Source: SCTD01 sp036675425
GTDB lineage: Bacteria; Actinomycetota; Actinomycetes; Mycobacteriales; SCTD01
Length of the DNA: 64,000 nucleotides
Direction of reading: 5' to 3'
Assembly (NCBI GenBank): GCA_036675425.1
Contig: JAKFFB010000045.1
Location: 26,019-90,018 of the forward strand
Shown here: in pieces, positions 16,198 to 30,228 of the stretch
Position numbering within the stretch: the first letter of the stretch is position 1
How the letters are laid out: the number at the start of each line of letters is the position of its first letter
Notes under the pieces: model-generated
What the model was told of the DNA's origin: nothing
Databases searched by the model: none
Seen by the model: only the letters and a program-made list of their open reading frames with translations
Program-made: the position numbers and the translations under genes

Positions 16198-17388
16198 GTG
16201 GCCACGTCCGTCATCGTCTCCGGCGCCCGCACCCCGATCGGGAAGCTGTCGGGAGCCTTCAAGGACTTCTCCGCCATGGACCTCGGCGGGGTCGCCATCA
16301 AGAGCGCCCTCGAGCGCTCCGGCGTCAGCGGCGACCAGGTCGACTACGTGATCATGGGCCACGTCCTGCAGGCCGGTCAGGGCCAGATCACCGCCCGCCA
16401 GGCCGCGGTCAAGGGCGGCATCCCGATGACCGTTCCCGCGCTGACCATCAACAAGGTGTGCCTGTCCGGGCTCGACGCCATCGCGCTGGCCGACCAGCTC
16501 ATCCGCGCCGGTGAGGTCGAGGTCGTCGTCGCCGGAGGCATGGAGTCCATGACCAACGCTCCGTACCTCCTGCCGAAGGCTCGCGGCGGCTACCGCTACG
16601 GCAACGCCGAGATCCTCGACGCGACCTTCCACGACGGCCTGTTCGACGCGTTCGACAAGGTGCCGATGGGCGAGGGCACCGAGCGGCACGCGGCGAACTT
16701 CCCGACGCAGACCCGCGAGGAGCAGGACGAGTTCGCCGCCAAGAGCCACGAGCTGGCCGCCGCCGCCATGAAGGAGGGCCGCTTCGACGAGGAGATCACC
16801 CCCGTCGAGATCCCTCAGCGCAAGGGCGACCCGGTCGTCGTCAGCGAGGACGAGGGCGTGCGCCCCGGCACCACCGCCGAGTCGCTCGGCAAGCTCCGCC
16901 CGGCCTTCACCAAGGACGGCACGATCAGCGCCGGCAACGCCTCGCAGATCAGCGACGGCGCGGCGGCCGTGGTCGTCATGAGCAAGGAGAAGGCCGAGTC
17001 GCTGGGCCTCACCTGGCTCGCCGAGATCGGCGCGCACGGCATCGTCGCCGGCCCGGACAACTCCCTGCAGGAGCAGCCGGCCAACGCGATCCTCAAGGCC
17101 CTCGAGAAGGAGGGCAAGAGCGTCGAGGACGTCGACCTCTTCGAGCTGAACGAGGCCTTCGCCGCCGTCGGCATCGCCTCGACCCGCAAGCTGGGCGTCG
17201 ACGCCGACAAGGTCAACGTCAACGGCGGCGCCATCGCGCTCGGCCACCCGATCGGCGCCTCCGGCGCGCGCATCGTGCTGCACCTCGCGTTCGAGCTGCG
17301 CCGCCGCGGTGGCGGCCTCGGCGCGGCCGCGCTCTGCGGTGGCGGCGGCCAGGGCGACGCCCTGCTGCTGCGCGTGCCCGCCAAGTAG
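16198..17388 (+). CDS. acetyl-CoA C-acetyltransferase (thiolase)
   Basis: The 396-residue biosynthetic-type thiolase has the acyl-enzyme cysteine in NKVCLSGLDAI (about residue 88), the His in GGAIALGHPIGASGAR and the second Cys in ALCGGGGQGDA. It condenses two acetyl-CoA to acetoacetyl-CoA, or works in reverse. With the hydroxybutyryl-CoA dehydrogenase and Ccr it would form the entry arm of the ethylmalonyl-CoA pathway; a crotonase such as the one at 36752 could complete it. GTG 16198 has AGGAGG about 7 nt upstream. Its TAG stop shares one base with the GTG start of meaB (TAGTG). Confidence 0.94.
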   Translation: MATSVIVSGARTPIGKLSGAFKDFSAMDLGGVAIKSALERSGVSGDQVDYVIMGHVLQAGQGQITARQAAVKGGIPMTVPALTINKVCLSGLDAIALADQLIRAGEVEVVVAGGMESMTNAPYLLPKARGGYRYGNAEILDATFHDGLFDAFDKVPMGEGTERHAANFPTQTREEQDEFAAKSHELAAAAMKEGRFDEEITPVEIPQRKGDPVVVSEDEGVRPGTTAESLGKLRPAFTKDGTISAGNASQISDGAAAVVVMSKEKAESLGLTWLAEIGAHGIVAGPDNSLQEQPANAILKALEKEGKSVEDVDLFELNEAFAAVGIASTRKLGVDADKVNVNGGAIALGHPIGASGARIVLHLAFELRRRGGGLGAAALCGGGGQGDALLLRVPAK

Positions 17389-18374
17389 TGACCACGGCGC
17401 GACAGCGCCGGAGCGTGGACGTCCCCTCCCTCGTCGCCTCGGCGAGGGAGGGAAGCCCGCGTGCCGTCGCGCGGCTGATCAGCCTGGTGGAGGACGCCAG
17501 CCCCGCGCTGCGCGAGGTGATGGCGCTGCTGGCGCCGCACGCCGGGCATGCCCGGGTCATCGGGCTGACGGGCTCGCCCGGCGTCGGCAAGTCCACCTCG
17601 ACCAGCGCCCTCGTCGCGGCCTACCGCCGGCGGGGCATGCGGGTCGGCGTGCTGGCGGTCGACCCGAGCTCGCCGTTCTCCGGCGGCGCGCTGCTCGGCG
17701 ACCGGGTCCGGATGCAGGAGCACGCGACCGACGACGGCGTCTTCATCCGCTCGATGGCCTCGCGCGGCCACCTCGGCGGGTTGTCCTGGGCGACACCGCA
17801 GGCGCTCCGCGTGCTGTCGGCCGCCGGCTGCGACGTCGTGCTGGTGGAGACCGTCGGGGTGGGCCAGGCCGAGGTGGAGATCGCCTCGCTCGCCGACACG
17901 ACCCTGGTCCTGCTGGCACCTGGCATGGGTGACGGCATCCAGGCGGCCAAGGCCGGGATCCTCGAGGTGGCCGACGTCTTCGTCGTGAACAAGGCCGACC
18001 GGGAGGGCGCCGACCAGGTGGTCCGCGACCTGCGCTACATGCAGTCGCTCGGCACCCAGTCGCCGTCGCAGGCCAAGGTCGAGGGCAAGTGGGTCGCCCC
18101 GATCGTCAAGACGATCGCGGCCAAGGGCGAGGGCGCCGACGAGGTCGTCGACCGGATCGAGCAGCACGGCGAGTGGATGCGGGAGCACGGCGTCCTCGAC
18201 CAGCGCCGCCGCAAGCGCGCGGCCGACGAGGTCGAGGCGATCGCGCTGACCACCCTGCGCGAGCGGATGGGCGACCTGCGCGGAGGCGACGCGCTCGACC
18301 GGCTCGCCGCGCGTGTGGTGGCCGGGGAGACCGACCCGTACTCCGCCGCGGACGAGCTGGTCGGCGCGCTGTAG
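17388..18374 (+). CDS. meaB: methylmalonyl-CoA mutase-associated GTPase MeaB
   Basis: The 328-residue G3E GTPase has Walker A GSPGVGKSTS, the Walker B region (AVDPSSPFSGGALLGDRVRM), VETVGVGQAEVE and the NKAD base-recognition motif, as in MeaB/ArgK. MeaB protects and loads adenosylcobalamin-dependent acyl-CoA mutases. Its one-base overlap with the thiolase gene and closeness to mce tie this locus to a mutase encoded elsewhere. The C-terminal helix (AADEVEAIALTTLRERM) matches the MeaB dimerisation arm. Confidence 0.94.
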   Translation: MTTARQRRSVDVPSLVASAREGSPRAVARLISLVEDASPALREVMALLAPHAGHARVIGLTGSPGVGKSTSTSALVAAYRRRGMRVGVLAVDPSSPFSGGALLGDRVRMQEHATDDGVFIRSMASRGHLGGLSWATPQALRVLSAAGCDVVLVETVGVGQAEVEIASLADTTLVLLAPGMGDGIQAAKAGILEVADVFVVNKADREGADQVVRDLRYMQSLGTQSPSQAKVEGKWVAPIVKTIAAKGEGADEVVDRIEQHGEWMREHGVLDQRRRKRAADEVEAIALTTLRERMGDLRGGDALDRLAARVVAGETDPYSAADELVGAL

Positions 18375-18381
18375 CGCTGCC

Positions 18382-18843
18382 TCAGCCCGCGGACTGCTCG
18401 CCCGCGACGACCTCGCCGCCGATGACCTCGGCCACCGCCTGGGCGGACTCCGGCAGCACCGTCTGCACGGCCCAGCCGTCGCCGACGACCGCGCTGGCCA
18501 GCGCGTCCTTCTTGGCGACGTAGTCCGCCTGCTCGGCCTCGGACGCGAAGACCAGCAGCACGACGTCCTCGGACTCGTTGAGGATGCAGCTCTTGGCCTC
18601 CGAGACGCCGGGGAACTCGCCGTCACGGAGCTCGGTGCAGGTCAGCCCGTCGGTGTTCAGCGCCGCGGCGAGCTCGGCGGTCGAGCTGAAGTCGCCTTCG
18701 GCGGCAGGGCCGTTCGTCGCCGCGGACGACGCCGAGGTCGACGGCGCGGTCACGGTCGGGTCGTCGTCGCCGTTGTCGGAGCACGCGGTCAGGACGAGCC
18801 CGAGGCAGAGGGCGGTCAGGGCAGCGGTGGTGCGTCGGTTCAT
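18382..18843 (-). CDS. small secreted lipoprotein, unknown function
   Basis: The 153-residue protein starts MNRRTTAALTALCLGLVLTAC, a typical lipoprotein signal with the lipobox ending LTAC. An acidic Ser/Thr linker is followed by a domain of about 100 residues with two cysteines (LTCTEL, KSCILN), which may form a disulfide. The start at ATG 18843 is chosen because the lipobox requires it; an upstream in-frame start at 18948 would overlap the divergent gene. It converges on meaB with a 7-bp gap. No family was recognised. Confidence 0.75.
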   Translation of the reverse strand: MNRRTTAALTALCLGLVLTACSDNGDDDPTVTAPSTSASSAATNGPAAEGDFSSTAELAAALNTDGLTCTELRDGEFPGVSEAKSCILNESEDVVLLVFASEAEQADYVAKKDALASAVVGDGWAVQTVLPESAQAVAEVIGGEVVAGEQSAG

Positions 18844-18886
18844 GGCCTCCACCCTGCCAGGCGCCGCGCTGGGCGAGACTGGGGGC

Positions 18887-19156
18887 ATGACCTCCCGCCG
18901 GCTGTTCGCCGCCGTCGCGGCGATCTCCGTGGTGCTGCTCGTAGCCATCGGAACGAGCCGCGTCAGCTACCCGACCGCGAACGGCGAGCAGCCCTGCCCG
19001 GACCGCGTCTGGAAGGCAGCCGCGACCGGGCTCGGCGACGACGCGTCCGACCCGTACTACGCCTGCACCGCCGAGTCGCAGGAGCGGGTCTTCGCCGTCG
19101 CCGGCGGGATCATGGGGCTGGTCCTGATCTCCGGGATCCTCAGCCGCCGCGACTGA
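18887..19156 (+). CDS. small two-span membrane protein
   Basis: The 89-residue protein has an N-terminal hydrophobic helix (LFAAVAAISVVLLVAIG), an extracytoplasmic loop with two cysteines (EQPCPDRVW, YYACTAE) and a C-terminal helix (VFAVAGGIMGLVLISGIL) before a basic end. It is divergent from the lipoprotein gene, the two starts lying 43 bp apart, so they share a control region and perhaps a function at the cell envelope. No homologue was recognised. Confidence 0.6.
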   Translation: MTSRRLFAAVAAISVVLLVAIGTSRVSYPTANGEQPCPDRVWKAAATGLGDDASDPYYACTAESQERVFAVAGGIMGLVLISGILSRRD

Positions 19157-19189
19157 CCTGCCCGTCGGACCAGCAGGCAAGATGGAGGC

Positions 19190-20104
19190 ATGAGCATGCG
19201 CCCCACGGACATCAACATCGCCGGTGCCGTTGACCTCTCCGCGCTGCGCGCCCCGGCGGCCCCGCCGGCGGGCAGCGCGCCGACGACGCCGAGCGCGCAC
19301 GTTCTCGACGTCACGGAGGCGACGTTCGAGGCCGAGGTGCTGCAGCGCTCGTTGACCGTCCCCGTCCTCGTCGACTTCTGGGCCGAGTGGTGCGGGCCGT
19401 GCAAGCAGCTGTCACCGGTGCTCGAGCGGCTGGCCGCCGAGGGCGGCGGCGCGTGGGTGCTGGCCAAGGTCGACGTCGACAGCAACCAGGCGCTCTCCGG
19501 GCAGCTGCAGATCCAGAGCATCCCGACGGTCCTGCTCGCCCTCGGTGGCCGGCTCATCCAGGGCTTCACCGGAGCGCTGCCGGAGCGCGACCTGCGCGCG
19601 TTCCTCGAGCAGGTGCTCGCGGCCGCGCAGCAGGCCGGGCTGCCCGGTCCGGGTGGCGAGGCCGCGCCCGCTGCCGCGCCGCCGGTCCCGACCGACCCCG
19701 ACGTCGTCGCTGCCGAGGACGCCATGGCGCAGGGCGACTACGCCGCAGCCGTCGCGGCGTACGAGTCCCTCCTCAACCGCAAGCCCGGTGACGCGGAAGC
19801 GGTCGCCGGACGGGCCTGGGCGGCGCTGCTGCAGCGCAGCGCCGACGCCGACCCGGAGGCCGCCCTCGCGCGCGCCGAGGCCGCGCCGGACGACGTCGCC
19901 GCGCAGACCGCGGCGGCCGACGCCGAGATCCTCAGCGAGCGGATCGACGCGGCCATCGAGCGCCTCGTGTCGTACGTCCGGCGCAGCAGCGGCGACGACC
20001 GCGATGCCGCGCGCGTTCACCTGCTCGAGCTCTTCGACGCGCTCGACCCCGAGGACCCGCGCATCGTCACCGGCCGCCGAGCCCTGAGCAACGCCCTGTT
20101 CTAG
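19190..20104 (+). CDS. thioredoxin-TPR protein (CnoX/YbbN-like)
   Basis: The 304-residue protein has a 40-residue Pro/Ala-rich leader, a thioredoxin domain with the intact active site WCGPC (about residue 68) and cis-Pro in SIPTV. A C-terminal helical TPR-like half follows (about residues 165-300; GDYAAAVAAYESLL, EILSERIDAAIERL). CnoX proteins hold oxidised client proteins for the chaperonins and reduce mixed disulfides. The ATG is preceded by GGAGG at a spacing of about 2 nt, with CAAGAT 6 nt upstream as a weak leaderless -10. It overlaps the convergent propeller gene by 4 bp. Confidence 0.88.
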   Translation: MSMRPTDINIAGAVDLSALRAPAAPPAGSAPTTPSAHVLDVTEATFEAEVLQRSLTVPVLVDFWAEWCGPCKQLSPVLERLAAEGGGAWVLAKVDVDSNQALSGQLQIQSIPTVLLALGGRLIQGFTGALPERDLRAFLEQVLAAAQQAGLPGPGGEAAPAAAPPVPTDPDVVAAEDAMAQGDYAAAVAAYESLLNRKPGDAEAVAGRAWAALLQRSADADPEAALARAEAAPDDVAAQTAAADAEILSERIDAAIERLVSYVRRSSGDDRDAARVHLLELFDALDPEDPRIVTGRRALSNALF

Positions 20105-21579
20105 GCGACCGCCACCCGGCGGGCGCCGGGACGCAGCGCGCCGACCGTGAGTGCCAGCAGGGCGAGCGCCGCCGCGAGAGCCGCGGTCTGCCCGGGCGCC
20201 ATCGGCGGCGAAGGCGGGGTCAGAACGGCCGACTCGCTGGAGATCCGGTCAACCACGCTGCGCTTCGTGCCCGTGGCCGGACGGTCGAGGATCCGCACCA
20301 CCTCGAGGCCGCGGCGGTAGTCCATGACGTAGACGACGTCCCGACTGATCCACTGCGGCGATCCGCTGTAGCCCTCGGCCGGAACGATCCAGCCGATCTC
20401 CTTCATCCGACCGTCCTTGCCGATGTCGACGAAGCGGGTGCCGCGGTCGTAGTAGGAGACGGCCATCCGACCGCTGCTCGCGAAGTCGGGGCGCAGCTCC
20501 ATCCAGTGGGCGCAGTACAGGAGGTGCGCCGGCGCCGCGCCGTTCAGGAAGATCCCGCGACCGGCGGCGTCGAAGGCGTCGACCTTCGTGAAGCGGGCGC
20601 CGCGCAAGCCCTTGGCGCCCGTGCCCGGGCGGTAGGTCCGCAGCGCCTTCACCACCGCTCGCGCGTCCCAGGTCTCGATCACGCTGTCCTCACCGGCGCA
20701 GTCGCTGCCGGCCGCGTTCGTCGCGCCGGAAGGTGCGATCTCGGTGCCGGCGACGAGCCACGGCGAGGTCCCGCCGCTGGCCCACTCGATCGAGTGGAAC
20801 CCCAGGCTCGGAAAGCGCTCCTCCTGATCGATCGCGGTCAGGCGCAGCGGCTTGGCCGGGTTCGAGGTGTCCATGAGGATCGAGGTCGAGCCGGCGGACA
20901 TCACCAGACCGGGCCGGATCTCCGTGAGGTCGTGGGTGTAGGGGCTGTTGCCGCGCGCGCCGTAGTCGACCGCCTCCCGCCACGTGCTCTCGAGCAGGGC
21001 AGGCTTGGCAGGGTCGCGCAGGTCCACCACGTGACCGCTGCGGCCGTAGGCGTAGGCGCAGGAGTTCTTCCTGCGGGTCGCGTCCACGCCGCTGACGCAG
21101 GTCCAGGTGTGGTCGGTGACCGGCACCGTCGCCAGCACCTTCAGCGCCTTGGGGTCGCTGACGTCGACGACGTTCAGGGTGGATGGCCCCGCCGGCGTCG
21201 GACCGCCGTCGACGAGCAGGATCCGATCGTTGGTGTCCGGGTCCTCCTGCGCCAGGGCCGCACCGGTCGTGGTCTGGAAGAGCCGTAGCGATCCGAGCAG
21301 CGTCGGCGACGACGGTGTCGTCGTGTCGTACACGTAGACCCCACGCGGGTCGGTCAGGAAGAACCGCTTGCCGTTCTTCGACAGCACGCCGCCCGCCGTG
21401 CCGGCGTGCTCGGGGAAGCGACCGAGGTACTCGACGTTGTCCGTCGCGGCGAACGTGAGGTCGGTCGGCGCCGTCGGGTCCAGCGGGGTGCTGGGGTGGG
21501 CCGCCGCCGGGGCGGCGGGGAGCAGCCCGCCCGTCAGCAGGGCGGTGAGCAGGACAGCGGGCACGGAGCGTCGGCGCAT
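20101..21579 (-). CDS. LVIVD-repeat-like surface propeller protein, membrane-anchored paralogue
   Basis: The 492-residue protein has a signal peptide (VLLTALLTGGLLPAAPAAA), propeller blades (YVYDTTTPSSP, VVDVSDPKAL, VVDLRDPAKP, LMDTSNPAKP), paired cysteines, and a C-terminal hydrophobic helix with basic end (AALAAALALLALTVGALRPGARR). It is a paralogue of the protein at 14471-15628: HTWTC vs HTHSC, the HDLTEIRPGLV vs HDVTEVSPGLV segment, and the common ending. The paralogue has no membrane helix, so one is shed or soluble and this one is tethered. Function unknown. Confidence 0.75.
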   Translation of the reverse strand: MRRRSVPAVLLTALLTGGLLPAAPAAAHPSTPLDPTAPTDLTFAATDNVEYLGRFPEHAGTAGGVLSKNGKRFFLTDPRGVYVYDTTTPSSPTLLGSLRLFQTTTGAALAQEDPDTNDRILLVDGGPTPAGPSTLNVVDVSDPKALKVLATVPVTDHTWTCVSGVDATRRKNSCAYAYGRSGHVVDLRDPAKPALLESTWREAVDYGARGNSPYTHDLTEIRPGLVMSAGSTSILMDTSNPAKPLRLTAIDQEERFPSLGFHSIEWASGGTSPWLVAGTEIAPSGATNAAGSDCAGEDSVIETWDARAVVKALRTYRPGTGAKGLRGARFTKVDAFDAAGRGIFLNGAAPAHLLYCAHWMELRPDFASSGRMAVSYYDRGTRFVDIGKDGRMKEIGWIVPAEGYSGSPQWISRDVVYVMDYRRGLEVVRILDRPATGTKRSVVDRISSESAVLTPPSPPMAPGQTAALAAALALLALTVGALRPGARRVAVA

Positions 21580-21620
21580 GCCGAACGACTTCGACGCCGG
21601 CCGACTGATCCCCTGCCGTC

Positions 21621-22847
21621 TCAGTCGATGATCGCGCTGTAGACGAGCTGCCGGAGCTCGGTGCGGATGGGGTAGGTGCTCGACGGCACGAGCTGCGTGT
21701 AGAAGTGCGCGGTGATCTGCTCGACCGGGTCGACCCAGAAGGCCGTGCTGGCCAGGCCGCCCCAGGTCGTCTCGCCCGCGCTGGTGTGCACCTTGGTCCG
21801 CACCGGGTCGGTGTTCACGCCGAAGCCGAGCCCGAATCCCACGCCGTCGAAGGCGGTCTCGGCGAACTGGCCGCGCCCGAGCTCGACCAGCGTGCGCCCG
21901 CCCGGCAGGTGGTTGCGGCCCATGTACGCCAGCGTCCGCGGGCCGAGGATGCGCACGCCGTCGAGCTCGCCGCGGCCGAGCAGCATCGCGGTGAACCGGG
22001 CGTAGTCGGCGGCCGTCGAGATCAGCCCGCCGCCACCGGACAGCATCGCCGGCGGCGACAGCGCGTGGTCGCCCATCGCGTCGTAGCGCAGCACCCCAGG
22101 GCTACCGGGGTTGGGCACGTAGAGCGCCGCGAGCCGCGCGACGTCCGCCCCCTCGACCGACCACCGGGTCTGCATCATGCCGAGCGGGTCGAGCACGACA
22201 CGGGAGAACGCCTCCGCCAGCGTCTCGCCGGTCAGCACCTCGACCAGCCGGCCGAGCACGTCGGTCGCGACCGAGTAGTTCCACGCCGTCCCCGGCTCGA
22301 AGAGCAGCGGGAGCGACGCCCAGCGCTCCGTCATCGCCGCGAGGTCGGCGGTGGTGTCCACGAGCGGGTCGGCGCCGACGCGGGCGTACATCTCGTCGAG
22401 GACGCTGGACCTGGTGAAGGCGTACGTCAGCCCGGACGTGTGGCTGAGCAGGTGCCAGATCCGGATCGGCTCCGTGGCGGGCACCGTCTTGGGCTGCTCG
22501 GCGTTGCCGCCGACCAGCACCCGCATGTCGCGGAACTCCGGCAGGAAGCGGGACAGCTCGTCGTTGAGCGAGAACGCGCCCTGCTCGTAGAGCGACATCG
22601 CGACGACCGACGTGACCGGCTTGGTCATCGAGTAGATGCGCCAGAGGGTGTTCGGCTCGACGGGCAGCCCGGCCTCGAGGTCGCGGGAGCCGTACGTGCT
22701 CGCGTGCACGGTCTGCCCGTGCCGGGTGACGAGCACCTGCCACCCCGCCAGCCGCCCGTCGTCGACGTAGCGCGCGAGGTGCGCGTCGATCCGGGCGAGC
22801 CGGTCGGCGTCCATGCCGACCTCTGCGGGGTCCTGCTCTGCCGGCAC
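21621..22847 (-). CDS. beta-lactamase-fold serine hydrolase
   Basis: The 408-residue protein belongs to the class C beta-lactamase/esterase EstB superfamily. It has the nucleophile motif SMTK (S-x-x-K, about residue 73), a YSV motif (Y-x-N-like) in WNYSVATDVLG, and TWGGLAS near the C-terminus in place of the KTG box. It lacks a signal peptide, so it is cytosolic and more likely an esterase or amidase than an antibiotic-resistance enzyme. It lies downstream of glgB on the same strand but beyond a terminator. Confidence 0.85.
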   Translation of the reverse strand: MPAEQDPAEVGMDADRLARIDAHLARYVDDGRLAGWQVLVTRHGQTVHASTYGSRDLEAGLPVEPNTLWRIYSMTKPVTSVVAMSLYEQGAFSLNDELSRFLPEFRDMRVLVGGNAEQPKTVPATEPIRIWHLLSHTSGLTYAFTRSSVLDEMYARVGADPLVDTTADLAAMTERWASLPLLFEPGTAWNYSVATDVLGRLVEVLTGETLAEAFSRVVLDPLGMMQTRWSVEGADVARLAALYVPNPGSPGVLRYDAMGDHALSPPAMLSGGGGLISTAADYARFTAMLLGRGELDGVRILGPRTLAYMGRNHLPGGRTLVELGRGQFAETAFDGVGFGLGFGVNTDPVRTKVHTSAGETTWGGLASTAFWVDPVEQITAHFYTQLVPSSTYPIRTELRQLVYSAIID

Positions 22848-22879
22848 GGTCGGCCTCCTCGTCGTCGAAGAGGCCGACC
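22848..22879 (-). terminator. hairpin terminator of the glgE operon
   Basis: Perfect 10-bp arms (GGTCGGCCTC/GAGGCCGACC) enclose a 12-nt loop, 14 bp past the glgB stop. The hairpin reaches up to the start of the beta-lactamase-fold gene and would isolate the operon from it. Confidence 0.75.
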
Positions 22880-22893
22880 CTAGAAGACGCCGG

Positions 22894-25148
<2,255 letters not shown>

Positions 25149-25152
<4 letters not shown>

Positions 25153-26540
25153 CGGTCGTCTCCCTCGGAGGTCGCGGACGCGGCGAGCCGCTCGATGCTG
25201 TCCAGGGGGATGGGCAGCCACGAGGGCCGGTTGCGCGCTTCGTAGACGACTTCGTAGACCGCCTTGTCGAGCTCGAAGGCCCGCAGCAGGACGGCGTCGT
25301 CACGGGGGTCGGTGCCGGCTGCGGCGGCGTAGCCGTCGCAGAAGGCCGAACGGTTGCGCTCTGCCCACTCAGCGGCGCGGTACGCCAGCTGGGCGTCGCC
25401 GCCGCGCTCGGCAAGCAGGTGGCGGGCGGCGTAGTCGTACGAGCGGAGCATGCCCGCGACGTCACGCAGCGGGCTCATCAGCGCGGTGCGCTCGGCCAGC
25501 GGGCGGGCCGGCTCGCCCTCGAAGTCGAGCAGCAGCCAGCCGTCCTGCGTGCGCAGCACCTGACCGAGGTGGTAGTCCCCGTGCACGCGCTGCACCGGGA
25601 CCTCGGCGGTGAGCTCCGCGACGGCGTCGTAGCTCACCCGCAGCGCATCGGCGTACGGCGCCAGCTCCGGCACCACCTCGAGGGCGGCGTCCAGCCGCTC
25701 GTGCAGCTGGCGCGCGGTCTCGGCGGACTCGCCGGGACCGGCTGTCGCGCTCGGCAGCGACGAGGCGAGCAGCGCGTGGACGTCCGCCGTCGCGGCGCCC
25801 AGCCGCTCGCTCTCGGCAGCGAAGTCGCCGCCGACCTCGTCGGCGTGCAGGTCTGCCTCGGCGAACAGGTCGCGCACGCTGGCCGTGGCCATCGCCCAGC
25901 CCTCGGTGGCGTTGCGGGCGAACGCCTGCAGCAGGGCGAGCGTCGTGCGCTCCCCGGCGACGTCCGTCTCGACCCAGCCGAGCGGTGCCGCGACGTGCGG
26001 GCTGCCGGCGGACGCCAGGGCCCGGCTGATCTCGAGGTCGGGGTTGAGCCCCGGCTGCACCCGGCGGAACAGCTTGAGGATGTAGTCCTCGCCGTAGACC
26101 ACCGAGGTGTTGCTCTGCTCGGCGCCCATCACCCGGCTGGGCAGGGAGGCGTCCAGGTCGCCGGTGGCGGTGCAGAGCAGCCCGTCGTGGTCGGTGCCGC
26201 TCGCGATGAGCTCGAGCAGCGCTGCCGTCGCCTCGACGTCGTGCGCGGCGTCGTAGAGGACGTCGCCGTCGGCCTCGCCGATGACGGCGTGCAGGAGCCG
26301 CTGGGGAACCTCGTCGGCGAGCCGGCCGAGCAGCAGCTGGTAGCGCTCGCTGCCCCCGGACTCGTCGAGGACGCGCAGCAGCAGGTGCGCGAGCCCGCTC
26401 GGTCCCGGCAGGGCGGTCTCGGTCTCGACCTCGACGGAGGTCACGGCACGGCCCTTGCCGCCGAACCAGCGCTGCTGGGGCAGCCACTCCGCGAGGAGCG
26501 CGGTCACGGCAGGGGTGGAGGTGGAGGTGGAGGCGTTCAC
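25149..26540 (-). CDS. mak: maltokinase (Pep2/Mak)
   Basis: The 463-residue kinase phosphorylates maltose with ATP to maltose-1-phosphate, the GlgE substrate. The N-terminal cap carries QQRWFGGKGR. The aminoglycoside-kinase-like core has the catalytic HGDYHLGQ and the metal-binding LLDFEGEP. GTG 26540 overlaps the TGA of treS (GTGA), so translation is coupled; the longer open frame above it lies within treS and is spurious. In mycobacteria Mak works in complex with TreS; here they are separate, adjacent genes rather than a fusion. Confidence 0.95.
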
Positions 26541-28230
26541 AGGTCGTCTCCCGGCTGGAGGCCGAACCACATGAAGCCGTGGCCCGGGAGGGACAGCAGG
26601 TACGGCAGGTCGCCGATCTTCGGGAAGCGGACGAGCCCGGTCAGCTCGACGGGGATCATCCCCTCGAAGCGGCGCAGGTCGAGCTCCACCGGCTGCGGGA
26701 AGCGCGACAGGTTGTTGACGCACAGCACCCGGTCGTCGCCGAACTCGCGCACGAACGCGAGGATCGACGGGTTGCTCGAGCCGAGCTCCTCGTAGGTCCC
26801 CATGCCGAAGACCGGGTGCTCCTTGCGGACGTGGATGATCTTGCGCGTCCAGTTGAGCAGGGAGCTGGACGAGCGCATCTGCGCCTCGACGTTGATCGCC
26901 TGGTAGCCGTAGACCGGGTCGAGGATCGTCGGCAGGTAGAGCGCCTGCGGATCGGCGGTGGAGAACCCGGCGTTGCGGTCGGCGTTCCACTGCATCGGCG
27001 TGCGCACCCCGTCGCGGTCACCGAGGTAGATGTTGTCGCCCATCCCGATCTCGTCGCCGTAGTAGAGGACGGGGGAGCCGGGCAGCGAGAGCAGCAGGCC
27101 GGTGAACAGCTCGATCTGGTTCCGGTCGTTCTCGAGCAGGGGAGCCAGCCGCCGCGCGATGCCGATGTTCGACTTCATGCGCGGGTCCTTGGCGTACTCC
27201 TTGTACATGTAGTCGCGCTCGTCGTCGGTCACCATCTCCAGGGTGAGCTCGTCGTGGTTGCGCAGGAAGATGCCCCACTGGCAGCTGTCCGGGATGGGCG
27301 GCGTGTTGGCCAGGATCTCCGAGATGGGGTAGCGCGACTCCCGGCGCACGGCCATGAACAGCCGCGGCATCAGCGGGAAGTGGAACGCCATCTGGCACTC
27401 GTCGCCGTCCTGGCCGAAGTACTCGACGACGTCCTCGGGCCACTGGTTGGCCTCGCAGAGCATGACCCGGTCCGGGTAGAGCGCGTCCACCTCCTTGCGC
27501 ACGCGCTTGAGGAACTCGTGCGTCTTCGGGTGGTTCTCGCCGTTGTGCCCGATCTCCTCGAACAGGTACGGCACGGCGTCGAGGCGGAAGCCGTCGATGC
27601 CCAGGTCCAGCCAGAACTTCAGGACGTCGATCATCGCCTCCTGCACCCCGGGGTTCTCGTAGTTGAGATCCGGCTGGTGGCTGAAGAAGCGGTGCCAGAA
27701 GTACTGCTTGCGCACCGGGTCCCACGTCCAGTTGGACGTCTCGGTGTCGACGAAGATGATGCGCGCCTCGGAGTACGGCTCGTCGGTGTCGCTCCACACG
27801 TAGTAGTCGCCGAACGGGCCGTCGGGGTCCTCCCGCGACGCCTGGAACCACGGGTGCTGGTCGGAGCTGTGGTTCATGACCAGGTCGGCGATGATGCGCA
27901 TGCCGCGCTTGTGCGCCTCGTCGATCAGCTGCACGAAGTCGCCCAGGTCGCCGAACTCCGGCAGCACCTTCATGAAGTCGCTGATGTCGTAGCCGCCGTC
28001 GCGCAGCGGCGACTCGTAGATGGGAAGCAACCAGACGCAGTCGACGCCGAGCCACTGCAGGTAGTCGAGCTTCGACGTGAGCCCCTTGATGTCGCCCGTG
28101 CCGTCGCCGTTGCTGTCGGCGAAGCCGCGGATGAGCACCTCGTAGAAGACCGCGCGCTTGAACCACAGCGGGTCGCGCGACTCCTCGAGGGAGACGAGCT
28201 CGCCGTGCTCGAGGTTGCCGTCGGGGGTGC

Positions 28231-28234
<4 letters not shown>
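26537..28234 (-). CDS. treS: trehalose synthase / alpha-glucan mutase TreS
   Basis: The 565-residue GH13 enzyme interconverts trehalose and maltose. The catalytic nucleophile is the Asp in GFRLDAVPYL, the acid is the Glu in LCEANQWP, and the transition-state Asp is in LRNHDELTLE. DADG-type calcium residues lie in FADSNGDGTGD near the N-terminus. The length fits stand-alone TreS without the maltokinase fusion seen in some phyla. GTG 28234 overlaps the glgE stop (GTGA). It supplies maltose to the coupled maltokinase. Confidence 0.96.

Positions 28235-30228
<1,994 letters not shown>

Noticed and set aside
16122..16301. N-terminal extension of methylmalonyl-CoA epimerase
   Set aside because: It would overlap the divergent thiolase gene. 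GTG 16121 has a ribosome-binding site and gives the usual family length.
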